NCBI GenBank assembly: GCA_023853785.1
Contig: JAJIRX010000030.1
Location: 58,127 to 122,126 of the forward strand
DNA: 64,000 nucleotides
Source: Psilocybe azurescens
Lineage: Eukaryota > Basidiomycota > Agaricomycetes > Agaricales > Agrocybaceae
Reading direction: 5' to 3'
The translations under genes were made by a program, and so were the position numbers. Below, one piece after another: positions 58,390 to 64,000 of this stretch (the stretch's first letter is position 1; each line of letters begins with the position of its first letter). The notes below the pieces were generated by a model, which saw only the letters and a program-made list of their open reading frames with translations, was not told where the DNA came from and searched no databases.

Positions 58390-61342
58390 TTACATCCCCA
58401 TTGCTGCCCAACAACGACGATTGTCCTCAAGAACACATTTATGGTATTCATATGTTCTGACCTTGTCTATCAGCGCTAGCATGGCAGAGTGTATCTGGCC
58501 ATATGCTTTTTCGCTGAAGTCGTTTTTGTCATGGGTTCCAGATCGCCATTCATCGAGGCAGCTGCGAATCTGATAGAGTGGTTAGCACTTGTCATGCCAT
58601 GGTAAACAGATTAAAATGTAACATACACACGTCATGACCAGGGCAATAGCACCATCCGGTACCATGTCCTTAAACTGGTCAGGGAACGACTTTGCTATAC
58701 CGTTGTCTCAATTGTAGTAGAATTGAAGGATGAGGTTTTGAATACATGGGTGCGAGATGTTCAGCGTTTACCCTTCACAGATGAAAACTTAGTAACATCG
58801 ATTAAGTGGATGAGGAGATTTACTTACCTCAGTGTTTGGTGGACCAACCAGGAACAGACAGTTTGGTTGTAAAACCGCATGGACCTGACGAAATTACCAC
58901 CTCCAAGTGTTTTTGCTGGGGGATGGTGGGTCCAGCATAGGTGAGGACATCTACATAGTGTAGCATGACGAGTTGACAGCAAAGTTGTTTCATTGCACAC
59001 CGGTAGCTGGCAGCCTCCTTGTATACCTAGACAACATATCAATAAAGATAGAAACAAGAAAATGAAATCAATCTTACAACTATAGACATGGGCCTGGTAA
59101 TCGTGTACCCTGAAAGAATCAAGCACATTAGTAGAAAGAATGATCGAATATAATTATAGACCTTACTGTCACTGAGCTCTATACCCTTTTCTTTGTGAGC
59201 TGCTAAGGATTGCATTAAACATGCTCTAGCATCCCGAAATATTGAATGAGCACGTAGGAAAGGCCTTTTCTACAGCGATGTAAAACCGGAATCGTTCTTT
59301 AGCATCCTGGATGACAGTTTGCCAGGTTTTCGGGGTAATATTGAAGGCAAGTGTTGTTGGTATGAGCTAATTGTCCTACTACTTGTCCCTGTTCCTGATT
59401 GTTACCCTCCCGTTCATTTGATTGGGCCTCAGAGTCCACAGTATCCTCTTCTTCACCACGTTGACTCGAGGCCTGCTGATTTGAAGCAGCAGCAGCAAGC
59501 CTTGTAGGAGAAGGTGGGCGATTGGGACGATTTTGGCGGTGTTCTTCAAGGATATCGCTGAGCGCCCGTAGTCCTAAAGGACAAGCTCAGTACATGCACT
59601 TTGAACAGGTAAGGTCATACCTCTTGCACAGCCAAGTTGGGATTTTGAGAGTAGCTTCGAAGATATTCAAAAGCGCGCCTTTCGTCTTCATCGTCAGATA
59701 CTTCGTCAACAGGGACTATAAATTTGTAGGTTCCTTAATCTTAGTGTATGGAGAGGAAAGGCTTGCACTTACGGCCATCCCCATTGCCCTGAGCGTCAAG
59801 CTGACCTCCTGGGAAGAACCTGACGTCGTAAGGATTGTTGAAGTCATCATCGTCCTGAAGATAAATAATTAGTAAGATGTGATTCAAAGCTTACCACTCA
59901 CATGTTGATCATTTTGTGAGTGATCTTCGTCACGCCACTGACTTTGGTGATTCTCGTCATCGCTCCAGCAGAATGGTCTGAGTCGTGCCTCGTCTTCGTC
60001 TTCGTCTTCGTCTTCATCCTCGTTTTCGTTCATCACATAGTCTTCTTCATTGTCGTTGTCATTGTCCTTATCACCATCGACATCGTTCTCACCGATGAGT
60101 CGACCATGGAGTCCGCTGGTTTCAGTAACTTCGTTCTCTTGAGCGGGTGGATCGTCGTATATGTCGTCGTGCGTTGCCTATATAAATTCCATATCGGGTA
60201 TCAAATATAACAAACATATATATATATATTAAAAAAGAAAACATACATCCATCATATAAAGTGTTGAATTCACTTGAGGTACTATTAGCGGGCTTCTTCT
60301 GTGTTTAAAAGAGTAAGCTATACCTCGCGGAGTCCGTCCTGAGGCTTCCATAGGCCTCTGCTGCTGCAAAGGGGTTCACGAAGTTGATTCGCAACGGCCC
60401 CTTGCTGAGAAGGGGATTGCTGTTGAACAAGAACCGGTTGGCGCTGTTGTTGTTGAGCAAGGCCCAGGGGCAGTTGACGCTGTTGCTGCTGAGCAAGGCC
60501 CGGGAGTTGGCGCTGTTGGTGCTGAGCAAGGCCCAGGGGCAGTTGACGCTGCTGCTGTTGAGAAAGGCCCGGAGGCACTCGACGTTGATGTTGCTGAATG
60601 ACAGGAGGTTGACGTTGTTGCTGCTGGACAACAAAGCGGCATTGGTGACGCCTTTTCAGTCTCCTCGTTCCGTTCGCAGAATTGATTCGACGAGGTAATG
60701 GGGCTCCCCCTTAAGGGTGGGTCGACCCGATTGACTTTCGTGACCTGTAAAGGCTGTAAGACAATATTGAGATATACAATCTTCAGAACACTCACATCGC
60801 CACGAACGCTTGGCAGGAGGGGCCATGTCATTATTGGACAATTCACCTGCGAAATTTTCGAGTTCGGTGGGCTCAGCACCTGCGGCAGCGCCTCGTTGGC
60901 GCTTCTGGATCTTCGCCTCAAGGTCCTGACCAACGGCTTGGGCTGCCTTCTGCAGCTGAGCTATGTGACCACCTTGGCCACGGGTACTGTGAATTGGCCT
61001 ACAATTACCGGTAGGAACGTTCTCTTTAATACAAAGATAAGTAAAAGTTGGTCCTGTATATTCTGGAATGCATACCCTTATTCACTGTCGCTTGAGTGCC
61101 ATCTGGCACTGGTATGCCCATAACCGCCGGGCTATCTTCAAGGTCTACTGCGGCAGAATATGTACTAGTATCAGTATGAGAAACAGTGTTAGCAGGCGGA
61201 AAAAACCTCGCGTGTCCACTTCAGCGGCCCCACTGGGATGCACCGAGTCAGGTATAGCTTTGGTCGTCCTTTTCGACGTTCTGGTCGGTCGGGAAGAGGC
61301 TTTGGTATTGCTTTTGGTGGATGCTTTCTTTGTGTTAGCCAT
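58390..61342 (-). pseudogene. DUF6532-type protein gene, apparently frameshifted
   Basis: ATG at 61340-61342 starts MANTKKASTKSNTKASSRPT with TKAIPDSVHPSGAAEVDTRG. Later exons give VDLEDSPAVMGIPVPDGTQA (about 61075-61146), STRGQGGHIAQLQKAAQAVG (about 60795-61010), a Gln-rich repeat exon (60320-60660), an acidic exon (DDPPAQENEVTE, then a Glu/Asp run, about 59910-60175), DDDDFNNPYDVRFFPGGQLD, VPVDEVSDDEDERRAFEYL, and finally the DUF6532 part: TWQTVIQDAKERFRFYIAVE, ARACLMQSLAAHKEKGIEL, and IALVMTCV joined to RSCLDEWRSGTHDKNDFSE. The order matches Agaricomycete DUF6532 proteins, which often lie near transposons. Shifts between neighbouring DUF6532 blocks (about 59340 and 59250) suggest a pseudogene. 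The function of the domain is unknown. Confidence 0.6.
60320..60600 (-). repeat. Gln-rich tandem repeat inside the DUF6532-type gene
   Basis: Encodes about four imperfect units of LPLGLAQQQQRQ (variants LAQHQQRQ and GLSQQQQRQ), a DNA unit of roughly 36-39 bp with GTTGCTGCTG cores. Expansion by slippage is likely. It is read in the same frame as the flanking exon. Confidence 0.75.
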
Positions 61343-61548
61343 GTTGAAAATTTTCTGACACTCTCTATGTGATTAAGAGTTAACGGGGTGAAGCTGAGCT
61401 ATTCGGATGGTTCACTTTTCAACATGTTACCCCTCAGACTGCCCCTTTTTGTGACAATAGATCCGACCCTACTTCACTCCGAGCTCCGGCCTCCCCCTGT
61501 AACATAAACAAAGAGTTTTGATGGTTTCTATCTAATTAAGAGAAGAAA

Positions 61549-61800
61549 TTTTGTGGTACAACATATATAGGGGCTTAGATGTCTGCTAGTCCAGAACCAT
61601 ACCAATAATCCCAAACAACGCCGATGCAAAGCTTTAGAAATGGTTGAGCTTGAAGAATGGCAAGAAGAAATATTGTGGTACAGCATATATAGGGGGTATA
61701 GACATCTGTTAATCCAGATTCACACCAATAGTCCCAAACGATGAGTGAGAGAACATATGCAAAGCTGTAGAAACGGTTGAGCTTGAAGAATGGTGAGCGA
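61549..61800. repeat. about 125-bp direct duplication
   Basis: Two adjacent copies share 'ttgtggtac(a)a/gca' and 'catatatagggg', then 'tccaga', 'accaata(a/g)tcccaaacga', 'gcaaagct(t/g)tagaaa' and 'ggttgagcttgaagaatgg'. They differ at about one base in eight. The second copy overlaps the 3' end of the coding-like block to its right. Confidence 0.75.
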
Positions 61801-61969
61801 AAGGAGGGGATAACTCACAGCCCTCTACATGCTCCGTAAGTTTCTCAGATTCTTCAACAGCTTCACCAGGCTCATGTATAGGCACAACAATCCCAAAAGA
61901 TATTAAAATATGTCGGATTCGACCCAGGGCAAGTTGTGCATCGAAAAGCTCCATATCAGCCGTTTTCAA
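61709..61969 (-). CDS. short coding-like block, hypothetical
   Basis: A minus-strand frame starts with MKTADMELFDAQLALGRIR, then HILISFGIVVPIHEPG and an acidic stretch EAVEESEKLTEHVEG. The first 50 residues look protein-like; the last part lies in the 125-bp duplication and may be read-through of an exon end (a GT follows EGC near 61822). I do not recognise a family and could not join it to other exons. Confidence 0.35.
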   Translation of the reverse strand: MKTADMELFDAQLALGRIRHILISFGIVVPIHEPGEAVEESEKLTEHVEGCELSPPFAHHSSSSTVSTALHMFSHSSFGTIGVNLD

Positions 61970-62811
61970 GGCTGAAATCGCCGCTCTCGCCCAGACACAC
62001 AGCTCCGCCCTGTTTCACGTCGGCACGCAGCCTCCTTTTCTTTGGCTTCTTGCAGCATTGTGTACGCTTGTTCAGGGCGGGTTACCTAAATGGTTGGTTG
62101 AGAGCTGTACCATGACGATGTGAATCGGTAGCGTACACTGACACCAAGTCGTGATGTTCGTGATATAGAAGTAGGCAACATGATTAATTTGAATTCCTGA
62201 TATCAGTTGAAGCGAAACGACAAGGACTGAAGTCTGCGTTACAGGTAGAGAAACAAAGGTTTTGCAAGAAAAATTGTGGCCACCGCTGGCGCCGACGTGT
62301 TGATATTGATCACATGATATTCCAGTTATGGATTCGTCTCTAAATGGCAAGTTTTCGTGACAAATTCCTGCTGGGGATGCGATGTGTCATGAGAAACGAG
62401 GAGGATCAATTGACCTTGCAGGAAATCTTGGTCGACTGAATTTCTAGAGAGCCAACATGCCCCGACTAGGGAAGTGATAGAAATTATATTGGATGAAGAC
62501 TTGAGCGCGGAAAGCTTGGGAATGGATATTAGAGCCTGCGAAGTGGGCTTGCCGTAGTCCGCAGAGTTGATTGATTGATTAGGAGCAAAGAAATTGACAT
62601 GGCGGAGGGCCGGAAAGAAAATCATAGGGTAAAAATCCAACAGCACCGATAAGTAAAGAACGAGCGGATTTCAACAATGGTATCAACCGACAAAGACATA
62701 TGTATGAAGGGGTAGGAAAGGTTCTTTCGGCAAGAGGGACATTGGAGGGGCAGCAAACGGTCTGGAATATTCAAAGGTAAGTAAGCTAAAGTAGAGTAGC
62801 CAGCAGATAAC

Positions 62812-63060
62812 TTACTTCTGGACCCATGTTTCACCGACGAGCTTCAAGGCCTCAGATGGGGCGCTTAATGGCTTTGCAACCATGGCTATTTGCAACTTGT
62901 GGTCTGAGTACACGATTGGGCCATATCGAATAAATCGGGTAGCGATGGAGGTAGCGAACAGGAAGAGGTGACGAAGAGACCATGTAATAGGGACAATAGA
63001 GGGCGGATGGCGCCATTGGAAGGTGTCGGTCAAGGACTCAAAAAAGATGGAGGAATGTTG
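62812..63060 (-). CDS. coding-like exon, hypothetical
   Basis: The minus-strand frame FFESLTDTFQWRHPPSIVPI, then WSLRHLFLFATSIATRFIRY, continues to APSEALKLVGETWVQK and ends at a good donor (GTAAGT at about 62816). A polypyrimidine-poor acceptor follows at about 62763. The composition suggests a membrane-associated helix. Upstream, the same frame runs into the 150-bp tandem repeats, where its meaning is doubtful. Family not recognised. Confidence 0.35.
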   Translation of the reverse strand, partial: QHSSIFFESLTDTFQWRHPPSIVPITWSLRHLFLFATSIATRFIRYGPIVYSDHKLQIAMVAKPLSAPSEALKLVGETWVQK

Positions 63061-63109
63061 GAGGAGACAGTAGGATGTAGAAGAAGCGCTCCTCCGCATC
63101 CTCATCTTT

Positions 63110-63620
63110 ATCAACATATATGAAGGCGGCAGAGAATGTAGATCCCGTAGATCCTGCTGTCTGGATGGCGATATCGGAAGGAGTCGAGGACTCAAAAAAG
63201 ATCGAGGACGTTGGAGACAGCAGGATGCAGAAGAAGTGCTCTTCCGCATCCTCACCTTCATCAGCGCCAATGAAGGCGGTAGCAAAGGTAGAACCGGTTA
63301 ATCTTGCTGCCTGGATGGCGATATCGGAAGGAGTCGAGGACTCAAAAAAGATCGAGGACGTTGGAGGAGACAGTGGGATGCAGAAGAAGCGCTCTTCCGC
63401 ATCCTCACCTTCATCAGCGCCAATGAAGGCGGTAGCAAAGGTAGAACCGGTTAATCTTGCTGCCTGGATGGCGATATCGGAAGAGTCGAGGACTCAAAAA
63501 AAGATCGAGGACGTTGGAGGAGACAGTGGGATGCAGAAGAAGCGCTCTTCTGCATCCTCACTCTCATCAGAGACAATAAAGGCGGTAGAAAAGGTAGAGC
63601 TCGTAGATCCTGCTGCCGGA
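63110..63620 (+). repeat. 150-bp tandem repeats (coding-like on both strands)
   Basis: Four units with period 150-153 bp. 'ctggatggcgatatcgga' recurs with starts near 63161, 63311 and 63464, and the last unit diverges. On the plus strand they are open as a repeat of the type AVAKVEPVNLAAWMAISEG plus VEDSKKIEDVGGDSGMQKK within a 199-codon frame from 63120. The minus strand is partly open too. The frame survives a 3-bp loss in unit three only by shifting, so coding is uncertain. Confidence 0.75.
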
Positions 63621-63719
63621 GTCAATAGGGTTGACCCCAATCCCAAGGCAACGTACCTTGGGATTGGGCAAATGAGGTTGAGAGGAGAGTGTGAAGAGAT
63701 CGATGACTGTCGCAGGTGA

Positions 63720-63815
63720 TCACGTGAATATTCAAACTCCGTTGTACACGTGAATATTAAACTCCGATGCACACGTGAATATTCAAACTCCGTTGTACAC
63801 GTGAATATTCAAACT
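63720..63815. repeat. four 26-bp repeats, each with CACGTG
   Basis: The unit CACGTGAATATTCAAACTCC plus GTTGTA is present four times head to tail, the second copy one base shorter and the last diverging at its end. CACGTG is a perfect palindromic E-box, the core bound by bHLH regulators of the Pho4/Cbf1 type, and AATATT is a second small palindrome in each unit. The repeats lie immediately after the frame that ends at 63719. Confidence 0.85.
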
Positions 63816-64000
63816 CCGTGTCGCACCACGGGATTAGCGACGTTAACCTTTCGCCCAAGTCCTCACCACTACATTGATATAGACGAGCGTTTCTTCTATA
63901 TCATAGTCTGTGGTCACCCTCAACTTATTTATTTCCGTCAATCTCTCCTACTTCCTCGTTGCGCGGTATACTAAAAAGCAGGACTCGTCATTCATTTTTT
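63816..64000. other. window edge, no gene recognised
   Basis: CT-rich sequence towards the end. It may be the promoter or leader of a gene beyond the window, downstream of the CACGTG repeats. Confidence 0.3.

Noticed and set aside
1..64000. CRISPR arrays, bacterial operons, phage or plasmid features
   Set aside because: Short spliceosomal introns, fungal gene families and eukaryotic transposons throughout; no spaced direct-repeat arrays of CRISPR type.

Overview
The window looks like a chromosome segment of a mushroom-forming basidiomycete (Agaricomycetes). The evidence is very short introns (about 50-70 bp, GT..AG) in every protein gene, families typical of that group (an MFS drug transporter, an aldo/keto reductase, a YMC020W-like hydrolase, DUF6532, HNH_2 and DUF5648 proteins), and dense transposons. 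All functional calls come from reading the translated sequence; no database search was possible.

Layout. (1) 1-11 kb holds host genes split into many small exons. These are a 12-exon MFS transporter (2271-4347, minus), an orphan 208-residue protein (7898-8679, minus) and an aldo/keto reductase (9285-10823, plus). The last two are divergent and share a 605-bp promoter region with a TATA motif on each side. (2) 11-21 kb is a long stretch with no gene I can support, ending in diverged direct repeats at 19.2-20.6 kb. (3) 21.1-28.8 kb is one large GC-rich gene on the minus strand. Its C-terminal half is a YMC020W-like alpha/beta hydrolase; its N-terminal half is low-complexity and spread over several frames. 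(4) 30.5-57 kb is a transposon graveyard. Its centre is a foldback-type element (34261-45969) with about 1.5-kb arms made of about 177-bp repeats. Into it went a PIF/Harbinger element (37284-42039, target duplication ATT) and a 2.67-kb terminal-inverted-repeat element (42187-44852, target duplication GTAGCGGAG), and the latter carries a solo LTR (42323-42791, duplication AGTCC). A second solo LTR (46891-47360, duplication CAATG) sits exactly on the start codon of a decayed secreted DUF5648 gene. A decayed Ty3/gypsy element fills about 52.1-57.06 kb. (5) 57-64 kb holds a degraded DUF6532-type gene, unidentified exons and several tandem repeats, including four 26-bp units each with CACGTG at the right edge.

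Two themes tie the window together. Insertion order can be read directly from nesting and target duplications. Paired copies of the same repeats differ mostly by loss of CpG (CpG to TpG/CpA), and the stop codon in the transposase and the lost catalytic residue in the reverse transcriptase fit that same change, so methylation-driven decay probably silenced these elements.
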